Positions 9,538-18,977 of a stretch of 64,000 bases of DNA are shown in pieces. Made by a program: the position numbers and the translations under genes. The notes below the pieces were generated by a model, which was not told where the DNA came from, searched no databases, and was given only the letters and a program-made list of their open reading frames with translations. Source of the DNA: Dermanyssus gallinae (Eukaryota > Arthropoda > Arachnida > Mesostigmata > Dermanyssidae); contig QVRM01001782.1 in NCBI GenBank assembly GCA_003439945.1, positions 620,001 through 684,000 on the forward strand, read 5' to 3'. Within the stretch, counting starts at the first letter, position 1. The number at the start of each line of letters is the position of its first letter.

Positions 9538-12500
9538 TGCATAACAAAATAAGCATAATCCAAGTCAACTGTAACAGAAGCCGGGCGGCCCATGACATGG
9601 TCGGGGAAATAACGCAACGGAGAGGGACAGACGTAGTCGCTCTTAGCGAACCAAACAAAAAGCTAGCAAAAAGAGCTAAACACTGGGTGACTGACTCCGC
9701 ATACGACACTGCACTTATGATCAATCATACCGTAAAAATACAAAACAAGGGTAGCGGACCAGGGTTTTGCTGGATCGACGTAAAAGACGTAGGGAGAATA
9801 TACTCCTGCTATATAAGCCCCAACTGTCCACACGAGGAGTTTGAACAAATCCTGGACAACCTCACGACGTCGCTTCTAAACCTGAAACCTGGAATAGGTG
9901 TGTTAATCTCCGGAGATTTTAACTCGGCAGCGGAGATATGGGGCTCCCGGCGAACAGACAAGCGGGGCAGAACTCTTTTAGAATGGGCAGCGGCAAACGA
10001 CTTATACGTTCTTAACGACGGTAAGGAAGCAACCTTCCGGCGCCACAATTACGAATCGTACATAGACATAACACTCACGAACTCTCAGATAACGCGGAAG
10101 GTGTCAAGCTGGACGGTACTGGTGGAGGAAGAAAACCTTAGCGATCATCTCTGTGTGGAGACTCGACTAAATCTCCGAACGACTCCACCTCCTCAACAAC
10201 AACAGAGAAAGAAATACAAAATAACGGATGAAGAAAAGTTTAAGGAAGTACTAGCAAACAAAATGACGCAATCCCATTTTCCCAAGACCCCGGTGCAGCT
10301 CCAGGCCATCCTCGAGGAGGCGTGTGCAAAAACTGCCACCGTGAGGATGCACCTAAGACGGCCAGGAAAACCGCCGAAGCACTGGTGGACACAGGACATT
10401 GCCAAAAAGCGCAAAGAATGCAACAAAGCCAGAAGAGCACTAAAGCAGATTCACCGAGACAACAAAGAGCGTATGCAGGCACTGAATAGATACAGGAGAA
10501 GCAGAGTAATTCTCAAGAGCGCCATTGCTGACAGCAAAACCAAGTGCTTGCAAGAGCTCCAAGAGCAGGTCCAAGAAAACCCATGGGGAAAACCATACAG
10601 AATTGTACGCGGTAAGAAGAAAAGAGCTGCCACGGAAGCCCTCGACGAACAGGAAACAGTAGATATTCTTACTAAGCTTTTCCCGACCCACGACATCTTC
10701 GAGAGAGCTGCATACGAAAATACACCCCAGGTAACAGAAGACGAATTCCCGGTAATCCAGCCTCTCGAGGTTCGCCTAGCGGCTGACAAGATCAAGACGG
10801 GAAAGGCCCCCGGCCCTGACGGCGTCCCTCCCGCTGCAGTCAAAATCCTGTTTAAAGAGCACCCAGCTGCAGTTGCAGAATCTCTTACCTCCGCGATAAG
10901 AACAGGAGAGTTTCCACCAACATGGAAACAGGCAGAAGTGGTCCTTATCCCCAAAGCGAATGGAGGATACCGGCCAATCTGTTTACTAAACGCCCTAGCC
11001 AAGGGCTATGAAGCCATCATCAAAGAAAGGCTTAGGCTGTTTGCGGAGGAGTGCAGACTCTTGTCGCCGGCACAATTTGGCTTCCGTAAGCACAGATCGG
11101 CCCTAACAGCAATCCACAGAGTCCTCAGTAGAGCTGAACAGGTGCGTGAATCCACCATCTGTACAAGACAGCTAATCATGGTCACCCTTCTGGATGTAAG
11201 GAATGCCTTCAACAGCCTACCATGGAAGACCATATTGGACACGCTTGTTCGCAAAAAAGTTCCGCCGTACCTAGTTAAGGTAATTTCTAGATACCTTAAG
11301 GAAAGGTCTGTTTCAAACGGCAACGTAGTCTTCCCCATGACAGCCGGGGTACCACAGGGCTCAATCCTAGGCCCACTGTTGTGGAACCTCGCATATGACG
11401 ACGTTCTGCGGCAAACCGGCCTACCCCCGGGAATAGAACTGATTGCTTACGCTGACGATTTAGCGGTCGTAGCACAGGCTAAAACGGAGGATGAGCTCGA
11501 GCTAAATACAAACAAAGCATTGCACTCGACCGCGGAGTGGATGAAGGCCTCGGGGCTGGCACTTGCCCCAGAAAAAAGTGAAATAATTCTCTTAACGGGC
11601 AAAAAGAGGGTTCGACCGTTAAACATACAGGTCGCGGGACAACCAATCAGATTCGTGAATAAGGCCCGCTACCTTGGGATCACGTTGGACACGTCCATGA
11701 CCGGCTTATGGCAGATCAAGAAGGCTACGGAAAAAGCATTAAAGACGGCAAACGCTATTGCCAGGATACTTCCGAATATACATGGACCGCGGGCTCGTAT
11801 AAGGAAACTACTGATGACGGTAGCGGAGTCAATTGCGCTCTTCGGGGCTGCCGTTTGGGCCAGGGCGACTCTTAAGTCAAAAAAAGCAAAGTTGATCCTG
11901 CGCAAAACACAGCGGATTGCAGCCCTTAGGGTAATACAAGGCTACAGAACGGTCAGCACAAACGCAGCTCTGCTGCTTGCCGGAGAAATCCCCTGGGACC
12001 TTAAGGCGTCCGAAAGACAGCGCCTGTGGGATATTGGCACACCCACAGAGAGCGACAAAGAAAGAGAGAGAAACGCCACTATAGAGAGCTGGCAAGCAGA
12101 GTGGGACGCAATTCCCTTTGGTGCTCCCGGAAAGAGTCTCAGCAAACTGCTCCCAAACATACGAGCGTGGATAGCAAGACCGGGAGGGGACTTAACCTTC
12201 TACCTAACGCAGGTTCTCACGGGACATGGCAACTTCCAGTCATACCTTTACCGAATAGGGAAGGCCCCATCAGAAACATGCCTTTTTTGCAACGAAGCCG
12301 TGGAAGACACCCCACAACACACACTCCTCAGGTGCCAGGCATGGGAAGAGGCCAGAACCATGGCAATTAGAAAGATTCGTGAGAGATGGTCCAGAGCGGG
12401 ACTTACCTATCCCGAAGTACAGGACCCCCCGCGAAATGGTATAAAAGAGTTCGTGGAATACATCCTGTGTTCGACCCAAACATGGGAATTGGGAGCGGAA

Positions 12501-12653
12501 GTTGCACAGGAAGTGCTAAAAACAAAGCACAGAAGATGCAAGGAGAGACAGAATCTTTTTGAGGCCAGCACGGCTGAAGAAAGCGCAACTTTGAATCAAA
12601 CGGGTTCGCAAGGGCTGGGACAAAGTGCGCTTGACAGGTGGGGGAACTCGTGA
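9537..12653 (+). CDS. R1-type ORF2: APE endonuclease and reverse transcriptase
   Basis: This is an intact 1038-residue ORF. The N-terminal APE-like endonuclease (about 1-225) shows SEPN near residue 42, GDFNSA near 127 and SDH near 201. The reverse transcriptase (about 400-690) has NAFNSL, GVPQGSILGPLLWN and the catalytic YADD near 637. The C-terminal CCHC motif (CLFC...H...C, about residues 915-935) is typical of R1/LOA-group ORF2. Function: nicks target DNA and reverse-transcribes the element RNA at the nick. The start ATG at 9537-9539 shares its A with the ORF1 stop (TAATG), a layout that supports termination-reinitiation in the related SART1 element. No inactivating change is visible. R1-clade placement rests on the domain set and the paired gag-like ORF1. 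Confidence 0.93.
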   Translation: MHNKISIIQVNCNRSRAAHDMVGEITQRRGTDVVALSEPNKKLAKRAKHWVTDSAYDTALMINHTVKIQNKGSGPGFCWIDVKDVGRIYSCYISPNCPHEEFEQILDNLTTSLLNLKPGIGVLISGDFNSAAEIWGSRRTDKRGRTLLEWAAANDLYVLNDGKEATFRRHNYESYIDITLTNSQITRKVSSWTVLVEEENLSDHLCVETRLNLRTTPPPQQQQRKKYKITDEEKFKEVLANKMTQSHFPKTPVQLQAILEEACAKTATVRMHLRRPGKPPKHWWTQDIAKKRKECNKARRALKQIHRDNKERMQALNRYRRSRVILKSAIADSKTKCLQELQEQVQENPWGKPYRIVRGKKKRAATEALDEQETVDILTKLFPTHDIFERAAYENTPQVTEDEFPVIQPLEVRLAADKIKTGKAPGPDGVPPAAVKILFKEHPAAVAESLTSAIRTGEFPPTWKQAEVVLIPKANGGYRPICLLNALAKGYEAIIKERLRLFAEECRLLSPAQFGFRKHRSALTAIHRVLSRAEQVRESTICTRQLIMVTLLDVRNAFNSLPWKTILDTLVRKKVPPYLVKVISRYLKERSVSNGNVVFPMTAGVPQGSILGPLLWNLAYDDVLRQTGLPPGIELIAYADDLAVVAQAKTEDELELNTNKALHSTAEWMKASGLALAPEKSEIILLTGKKRVRPLNIQVAGQPIRFVNKARYLGITLDTSMTGLWQIKKATEKALKTANAIARILPNIHGPRARIRKLLMTVAESIALFGAAVWARATLKSKKAKLILRKTQRIAALRVIQGYRTVSTNAALLLAGEIPWDLKASERQRLWDIGTPTESDKERERNATIESWQAEWDAIPFGAPGKSLSKLLPNIRAWIARPGGDLTFYLTQVLTGHGNFQSYLYRIGKAPSETCLFCNEAVEDTPQHTLLRCQAWEEARTMAIRKIRERWSRAGLTYPEVQDPPRNGIKEFVEYILCSTQTWELGAEVAQEVLKTKHRRCKERQNLFEASTAEESATLNQTGSQGLGQSALDRWGNS

Positions 12654-12899
12654 GTGACCCCGGCCAATTGATCCGATAGGGCACTCGCCACTTCTCCTGA
12701 TGGCCCATAGCACTGTTCTATGGAGATCTGGGCCATCAGAGAGTGAAGTTTAAGGGGGGAGGTGCGTTTAGTGGGTATGGGTCTCAGCGGCGTAACATCC
12801 ATCCGCTGGGGTCGAGTCCCACACAGCTCGAGATGGAAACTCCTTTCTCGCAGCAGTAGTGCGTAACTGCATTTAACCCTCCTCCACAAAAAAAAATGT
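12654..12899 (+). other. R1-type 3' UTR with conserved hairpin and tRNA T-arm-like segment
   Basis: The hairpin arms CTGATGGCCCA (12697-12707) and TGGGCCATCAG (12729-12739) pair perfectly and enclose a second short stem (CATAG/CTATG). Downstream TGGGGTCGAGTCCCA forms a 4-bp stem with a 7-base loop resembling a tRNA T-arm/B-box. The UTR ends in about ten A after CCTCCAC. All parts recur in the copy at 58033-58253. 3' UTR structures are what R1/R2-like reverse transcriptases recognise, so this is the likely recognition region (inference). Confidence 0.7.
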
Positions 12900-12944
12900 G
12901 TGTATATATATATATATATATATACTTATAAACATTTATATGTG

Positions 12945-12978
<34 letters not shown>
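12900..12978. repeat. (TA)n microsatellite with diverged CTTATA...ATGTGT motif
   Basis: The order is TGTGTATATA..., CTTATAAACATTTATATGTG, then more TA. It separates the R1-type 3' end from the 3' end of the minus-strand family J element. It is a diverged version of the motif at 2957-2976 and 6799-6818. Confidence 0.85.
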
Positions 12979-12979
<1 letters not shown>

Positions 12980-14648
12980 ATGTTTGTTTATTCACCATTA
13001 TTGGTAGATTCTCACAATATTTACGGGCTATTCCGCTCAAGTACGTCAATTACAGCAGCTGCTAATGAGTTGGTGTTCGGTTCTATACATTTCATAACGT
13101 GATATTGGTCGATTTCAATTTCACCACAATATTTACAAACACATTCGTTGATTTGGAAACATTTTCCCTTTAGGCAGAGGTATTGGTGGTATCCGTGCCA
13201 AGTTATTTGGAAATTATTGCTTTGTTCTGTTGCAGATCTTTTTTTCCATCTGTTGCTAAGAAAAGCGGGTCTATCTGTAAAATTGTTGATTACAAAGTTC
13301 CAGTTTTCCCGTTCTCTGTGTTCCTTTTATGCCTCAAGCGCGTCGGGATTAAATTGGTAATTACGGTGTTCTAGGTCTTCTATTAATGTGGACTCATTGC
13401 ACATTTGCAGCACTAGCGTAGACGAGGCAGTTTTTGATAAGCCAAGCGCTCTTTTTAGAAACATAGTTTTAATCTTGTCGATATTCTTGAGGTTGTCTAA
13501 TGTTAACTTGAAGGATATAGGTCTGAGACAATATGATACTGTGGAAAAGATCGTGAGCTTAAATATAGTGAGCACAGTCTTAAGGTCAACTAGCCGGAGA
13601 TCCTTTAACATCATGGTTAAGGACACCGACTTTACTCTAATTTCTTCAATATGTCTAGTAAAACACAGTTTGGGCGTCAGTGTTACTCCCAAATATCTGA
13701 AGTTGTTGACCAACTCTAGTGCATGCCCACTTATCTTTATGTTATAGTCATCCTGAGCATATGCTCCTCCTCTGCTAAAACGCATCACTTTTGTTTTCGA
13801 CACGTTGATGTTCAGCTTATTTTCGCAACACCATCGTGCAGTCTCATTCAAGTAAAATTGGAGGTGCTGTCTCGATTTTCCCATAATAACTAAGTCGTCT
13901 GCATAAAACACGTGGTGACCTTTTACTTCTTGGAGGCACTTTTCAAGGCCAGCTGCGTACAGTATGAATACAAATGGGCTAGCTGTATCACCCTGTGGCA
14001 CGCCAATTGTTTGAGAGACCTCCTTGACAATTGCGTGAGCTCCGTTTAAAATTGTGATACGTTGGCCGGCTAAGATATCTCGGATAAGATTATACATTCG
14101 GCTTTTAATATTAAAATCTTCACGCAGAGTGAGTAAAAGCCGATCTCTCGGTACTGCATCAAAAGCTGTTTTAAAATCAATAAAAGCCGCGTAAGTCACA
14201 TCTTGTTTTCGAGTCTCTAGGTGTTCTATTACATCCGTAAGTGCTCCTTCAGCCGAACGCACTGGAAGAAATCAATTTTGCTCTGCCGGTATATCTTTGA
14301 AACATTCTAGAAAGAGCCTTTTGGCAAGGAGCGATGCAAGAACCTTGTACACTACGCTGGTTATAACTATGCCGCGGTAGTTTTCTGGCTTTGTATTATC
14401 TCCCTTTGCCTTAAAAATTGTTTGCAGAATACTTTTTCTCCACTGGTTAGGGATTGTACCTTGTCTAAGACAGCTGTTGTACATTACTGTGAGGGCAGGG
14501 ACGGTCACTGAAATCGCAGCCTTAAGATGTTCATAGACAATCTGGTCAGGTCCGGCAGACTTTCCATCTTCTCTTGTCATGATACCCTGAAGGACCTCTT
14601 CCTCTGTAAAGACACTCCACGGTCCGTCGCTTTCATGTTCTTCTTTTT
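12979..14648 (-). pseudogene. Family J LINE: reverse transcriptase, 5'-truncated, two in-frame stops
   Basis: One reading frame runs on the minus strand from the TA tract at 14648 to a stop TAA at 13021-13023, about 540 codons. It is broken only by TGA at 14272-14274 and TAA at 13327-13329. Seen: the reverse transcriptase has AGPDQI, NYRGI, FIDFKTAFDAVPRDR, GVPQGDTASP, YADD and YLGV; a thumb region reads FLKRALGLSKT; a terminal CCHC knuckle (CKYC...H...C) lies near 13090-13146. The 3' UTR is about 40 bases with GAATAAA and then meets (TA)n. Endonuclease and N-terminus are missing. Related copies lie at 48240-49556 and, as a tail only, at 37228-37408. I cannot assign the clade. Confidence 0.85.
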
Positions 14649-14657
14649 TTATATATA

Positions 14658-14700
<43 letters not shown>

Positions 14701-14716
14701 ATATATATATATATCT
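14649..14716. repeat. (TA)n microsatellite between two truncated retrotransposons
   Basis: A TA-rich tract with TTTATTTA and ACATGT interruptions. Both neighbours, family J (minus) and the RLE-family copy (plus), are 5'-truncated exactly at its edges. Confidence 0.85.
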
Positions 14717-14969
14717 AACGACGTATTTATCTAACGCCAACAAAGGAGTGCTCGCTCCAAGGCGGCGATTAACACGCACCCCGGCGCGTCGAACACCCAA
14801 ATTCGCGCGGTCAAACCTGACCGCGGCCGACGCTGTAACCCGTTTGTCGCAAGTCGTGTCAGGGGGCGGTTCTGACCTGTTAGGTCAACTTAGAGCCCTA
14901 GTGGTGGTTTTAGAACCCCTTCTGCAGCTACTACCAGTGTTGGAAAGTCTTAAACACATAATGCAATAA
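14717..14969 (+). pseudogene. Two-ORF RLE family, ORF1 C-terminal end (5'-truncated)
   Basis: The open frame comes directly out of the TA tract and ends TAA at 14967-14969. The last 40 or so residues are a leucine/valine-rich amphipathic helix (LLQLLPVLESLKH) that resembles the ends of the ORF1s at 44602 (LLALLPLAEKLKA) and, loosely, 21622. The stop overlaps the ORF2 ATG by one base (TAATG). The zinc-knuckle part of ORF1 is absent in this copy. Identification rests on position and the helix, not on a catalytic motif. Confidence 0.6.
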
Positions 14970-16600
14970 TGGCGGAACATATCTCAAATAATATAGCCAG
15001 TGGCGAGTCAGGGTTGTCGACACAGTCAGAGCGAATAGCCTGTCCCTTCTGCAACGGGTTATACACAAGAAGAGGACTCACTGGACACATAACAGCCAAA
15101 CACCCATCAAGTTCTACTAATTTACCTCTACTTTTGCCCATGTCGATCGATAATAACACACAGCAGCCCGCCCGTATCATCGAAAATATTCAGGGTGCAG
15201 CGAAGAGGTTGAGACTCTTAAGGATCGTCCCGAAAGCGGTACGGAAACAGGTAGCGGAAGCTCTAACAAAGGTTCTATTGGGAGTTTCAGCCGATAATAA
15301 CGTCATTGCATGGGATGCGCTCCTCTCCTTCGTGCCAGTGATTCTCCGCCTTCCTACGACTCGCAACGACGCACAATCGCTCTCCGTTATTATCCGTCAC
15401 AATCTACGTGAATTCTCCAATGGGCTGCGCCTAGCCGAGATTTTACCCCCGGCCGCCGCGAGAACCCGTACGTTTACAAATGATCGTGTTCGCCAGACCA
15501 TTCTCAAGCTATCGGAGGGTGACGTGTCAGGGGCCGCGAGACTGATCGGATCATCAGACGCGCTGGCTCCCAGCACAGATCACTTGACAGCTCTCCGCGA
15601 TAAACACCCCCCGGCCCCGCCAAACTTAGATTGGCCAGCCTCCCCCGGCCTTCCACTCCCTTGTACCACGTCTGGAGAAGAAGTAATAGCCGCAGTCAAA
15701 AGTTTTTCACGGAGTGCCGCCGGGGGACTGGATTTTATCCGGCCCAGATTGCTCATGGACCTACTTTCTCCAACCCTGGAAGACACAGCAAGCCGACTGG
15801 CGAGTGCACTGGCCAAAGTTGTTGACTTACTTTTGTGGGGCGCCCCCTCACCTCAACTACTGCCCATAATCTTTGGGGCAAGGCTTTTCGCCTTACAGAA
15901 GAAAGACGGGTCGGTAAGGCCGATTGCATGCTCCTCTACCTTGCGCAGGCTGGCTGCAAAAATTGCCTGTAATCGAACCAGGGAGACGATTCGCGAGGCG
16001 ATGGGCTTACATCAGCTTGGGTTTGCCACACCAGCAGGGGCTGAGGCCGCTATTCACGCCACCCGAGCTTTTATTGATTCACGCACGCTCCCTGGGGTCC
16101 TTGTAAAACTGGATTTTAAAAACGCTTTTAACTCTGTAAAACGGGACTATCTCTTAAAGGCGGTCTTAAAGCATTGTCCCCAGTTATCGCATTACTTCAA
16201 CCAGGCGTACCGTAACGCTTCCTGCTTGGTTCTCCCAGATAATGTCATAGCTTCGGCTACGGGGCTGCAACAGGGTGATCCTTTGGCTCCCCTTTTATTT
16301 TGCCTAAGCATTAAAGACCTAGTCGACTCCCTCAACAGCCCGCTGAATGTTTGGTACCTTGATGATGGCGTGCTAGGAGGCGATGCGGACATAGTTGCTG
16401 ACGACGTTCGGCGCGTGCTTGATTTTCGTGCAAGCTCGGGTTTAGAACTAAACCCAGAGAAATGCGAGATTTATGTGACAGGCAGCAGCGCACAGACTCC
16501 TGACCTTGACACTCTACAGACCTTATTGCCGGGATGTAAGGTAACACTTGACTGCGACCTGGAGCTGCTGGGAGTCCCGCTGGCTCTGAAGCTGGCTTGA
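14969..16600 (+). pseudogene. Two-ORF RLE family ORF2, zinc finger and reverse transcriptase, 3'-truncated
   Basis: The uninterrupted 543-residue frame starts at ATG 14969 in TAATG. A C2H2 finger lies near the N-terminus (C25, C28, H40, H45: CPFC...HITAKH). The reverse transcriptase follows, with FALQKKDGSVRPIA, LGFATPAGAEAA, LDFKNAFNSVKRDYL, GLQQGDPLAPLLF and the catalytic YLDDG near residue 462. After LELLGVPL the frame departs from the other copies (42-45 kb and 19-21.5 kb) and stops. A short out-of-frame remnant (AVQAKTVRLRH) remains at 16612-16650. The CCHC knuckle and the RLE endonuclease are therefore lost. The RT frame itself is clean, so this is a recent but truncated insertion. Confidence 0.88.
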
Positions 16601-16702
16601 GCTATATCAACATGCAGTGCAGGCGAAGACGGTCAGATTGCGTCACTAACGTAGAATTTTCTACTATAACTTAATCTAGTTTTAGTCTGTTAGGCCCCTA
16701 CG

Positions 16703-17010
16703 GTGTGGCGGCGTGGTTTAGGGAACCAGTGCGCTAGTCATGATTGTCATCTACCGGGTGTTGCCGGTTCGATCCCTGTTGTTGATCGAATTTTTCTTGA
16801 GCGATGCTTATTGAGAGTAGATGATAAACCATACCGTTGAGAGTCAGTGGCCATGTGCCACAAAGACTGTTGGGAAAACTCTAGGTATATCAACATATCC
16901 GGTCCTCGGTGCACTAAATATATACCACACGGTGAGTTCCAAGCCCGTAGGGTACGAAGGATGGTCTAGATTTAAAAACAACCTGCCTAAAAAATGTTTT
17001 TAATTCTACG
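16703..17010 (+). mobile_element. tRNA-derived SINE
   Basis: The head GTGGCGGCGTGGTTTAGG...AGTGCG resembles a Pol III A-box region. GGTTCGATCCC at 16766-16776 is a perfect B-box. A 230-base body follows, ending near AATGTTTTTAATTCTA. The body recurs reverse-complemented at 26146-26273 and the head recurs at 17398. I reject a functional tRNA because the cloverleaf is incomplete and the unit continues into a shared body. Confidence 0.75.
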
Positions 17011-18179
17011 TCCCCTTAGGTATTACGGTTCTGGCTTATTGTTTATGCGGAGATATACATTTTCACTTGCCGAAGCGGACCATCTGGACTAAGAAAATGG
17101 TGCCGTCTTTTCCCTTAGCCAAACCAAAAACATGTTCATACGATTTTGTCTTGTTGTGCTTTTTTTATTCAAGAGAGGACACTCTGCGCACACTCTGGCG
17201 AGGAAGTGCTCGACTTGGACAATATTTGGCCATATGTAATACCCACAAACCGATTCTATAGGTCCCTTCTCGGTGCAACGACTTGATATTATTACCTAGA
17301 ATTACTGCATATTTTAGTTCTTTTTTACACTGATGCGTTCGAGGCGCACACCATACTCAAGCTAGAAAAAGGAACTAAGCTTAGAGATTTATATCCCTGT
17401 GGCGGCGTGGCCTAGGTATCTAGTGCGCTAGTATTGGTTGTCAACTAGAAGAAGTATGCCACATCAAATATATCATCGTCAGCATATTTATTTCACACAT
17501 ATTGACTATGCATATAACATAGACAATTATACAGATTTAATATATACATGTGAATGTTTAAATCCACGGCACCGATGGCTCACTCCTCATCTATCACTCG
17601 TGTCCGAGTGGGAGTCTTGCCCGACCCCTGACGCGAAGACGCGGGTCCATCCAGTCTTTCATAGTTCCGAGCACCGAAATCGCGTTACCTCTACAGCCTA
17701 CACTATTTACGGACATGTTAAAATAAGATGGCACTTGCACATGGTATGCTTTTTCGGCATCAGTAATAGTGTAGGCCCATAGGTGTAACGTCGTTCTCAG
17801 TACAAAGTAGGCAGGACAGCATAATTACTCGATGTTATAATGGTTTCATGCTCCACTGCCTGTACGTAATAATAATTAATATTGCCAATAAAATTATCAG
17901 ATACGCCTAACAGCGCGCTGCTTGTAACAGCATCGACTTCACGTCAGTTGCAGCATCGCCGTAATTCGTTATGTTGTGTGATTGGCGTCAATACATTACA
18001 ACTATCTTCATCGGCTACATCCAAAAAATAGAGCGACTGACGTAAACGCCTCTCGCCAATGTGGCATTTACTTCCGAAACAACGATACCCGAGTGACAAA
18101 AACTGTGGCAGGTCTTTCAGTTCACTATTTAGTTGGCACAGCTTGTTGTGCTTTACCATTCCTATGCAGCAAACTAGCT
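17011..18179. other. Gap with a partial SINE head and no recognised gene
   Basis: Contains a second SINE head at 17398-17450. GGTCCCTTCTCGGTGCA at 17262-17278 loosely resembles the SINE body. The remaining sequence shows no convincing ORF or retrotransposon motif. Confidence 0.5.
17398..17450 (+). mobile_element. tRNA-derived SINE, head fragment
   Basis: TGTGGCGGCGTGGCCTAGG...AGTGCGCTAGT...TTGTCA matches the first 50 or so bases of the SINE at 16703. The B-box and body are missing. Its A-box (TGGCCTAGG) is closer to the consensus than that of the longer copy. Confidence 0.65.
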
Positions 18180-18935
18180 GGTCGACTTATTACACACAAC
18201 TATAAGGACTCTGGGTGTCCAAATGCCTTCAACTCGCTGAGTTGGCAGATCATTATAGGCGTAATGGCTCAAAAGAAAATCTCCCAGTATCATTAAATCG
18301 ATCATAGCATCCTACCCCGATAGTTGATCGGTTATCCACGGCAACACAGAGTTTGCCATGAGTAACGGCGTCCCGCAGAAATCCATACTAGGGCCTCTGC
18401 TGTGGAACATGTCATATGACGACCTACTGAGACCCTACAGACTGGAGGGCGTACAGACAATAGCTTATGCGGATGACCTCGCCATCTTGGTCACAGCGCG
18501 GGAGGCCAAGACACTGCAAGCAAGCGGGCAAAAGCAGCCATCAATATTGTAAACAGATGGATGGTAGGACACGGGTACTTCTCACGGGCCGCAAGAGTCA
18601 CGGAAACATCCGCTTAGCTCTGAGCGGCGTGAGCATGAAGATAAACGGGTCCGCCTGATATATGGGTGTGACGATACAAACGGCCCTCTCTGGCAACGTG
18701 CACATCGACCGGGTGACCGCGAAGACGGAAAAGCTGGCAAATAGCCTAGATAAGATGTTGCCGAGGTCACGCGGCGCAACTGAAGGCAAAAAAAACTCCT
18801 TGCTTCTGTGGCGGAATCTACCGTTCTGTATGCTGCTCCAGCGTGGGAGCCAAATGCTATGAAATTGAAAAAGAACGTGAAAAGCTGCTGAAAGCGCAAC
18901 GAATCACTAGTGCAGTCAAAACAATAATAGTACTT
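18180..18935 (+). pseudogene. R1-type ORF2 fragment, reverse transcriptase half, split by an insertion
   Basis: This is a decayed reverse transcriptase related to 9537-12653 but of another R1 subfamily. PNAFNSLSWQ, SNGVPQKSILGPLLWN, IAYADDLAIL and a thumb ending KAQRITSAVKT can be read in changing frames with several stops. The match ends abruptly at about 18930, where an oligo(T) run begins. It resumes at about 23466 with the following part of the same protein. Upstream, ORF1 and endonuclease are not found. Nonfunctional. Confidence 0.85.
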
Positions 18936-18977
18936 TTTTTTTATTTAATCAACATAGTATTAGGAACATCTCTATTC

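Larger units (their letters stand above)
6833..12899 (+). mobile_element. R1-type non-LTR retrotransposon, near-complete copy
   Basis: The layout is a leader with palindrome, ORF1 (7141-9537, one in-frame TGA), ORF2 (9537-12653, intact), a 3' UTR with hairpin, and an oligo(A) end (12889-12898). It is flanked by TA-rich DNA carrying related CTTATA...ATGTGT motifs on both sides. A copy of its 3' UTR at 58033-58253 also stops at the same oligo(A) but is not followed by TA. So the oligo(A) is the element's end, and the TA tract here belongs to the target. Confidence 0.85.

Noticed and set aside
16703..16785. Functional tRNA gene
   Set aside because: Only A/B-box-like parts fit, the cloverleaf is incomplete, and the sequence continues into a dispersed SINE body.
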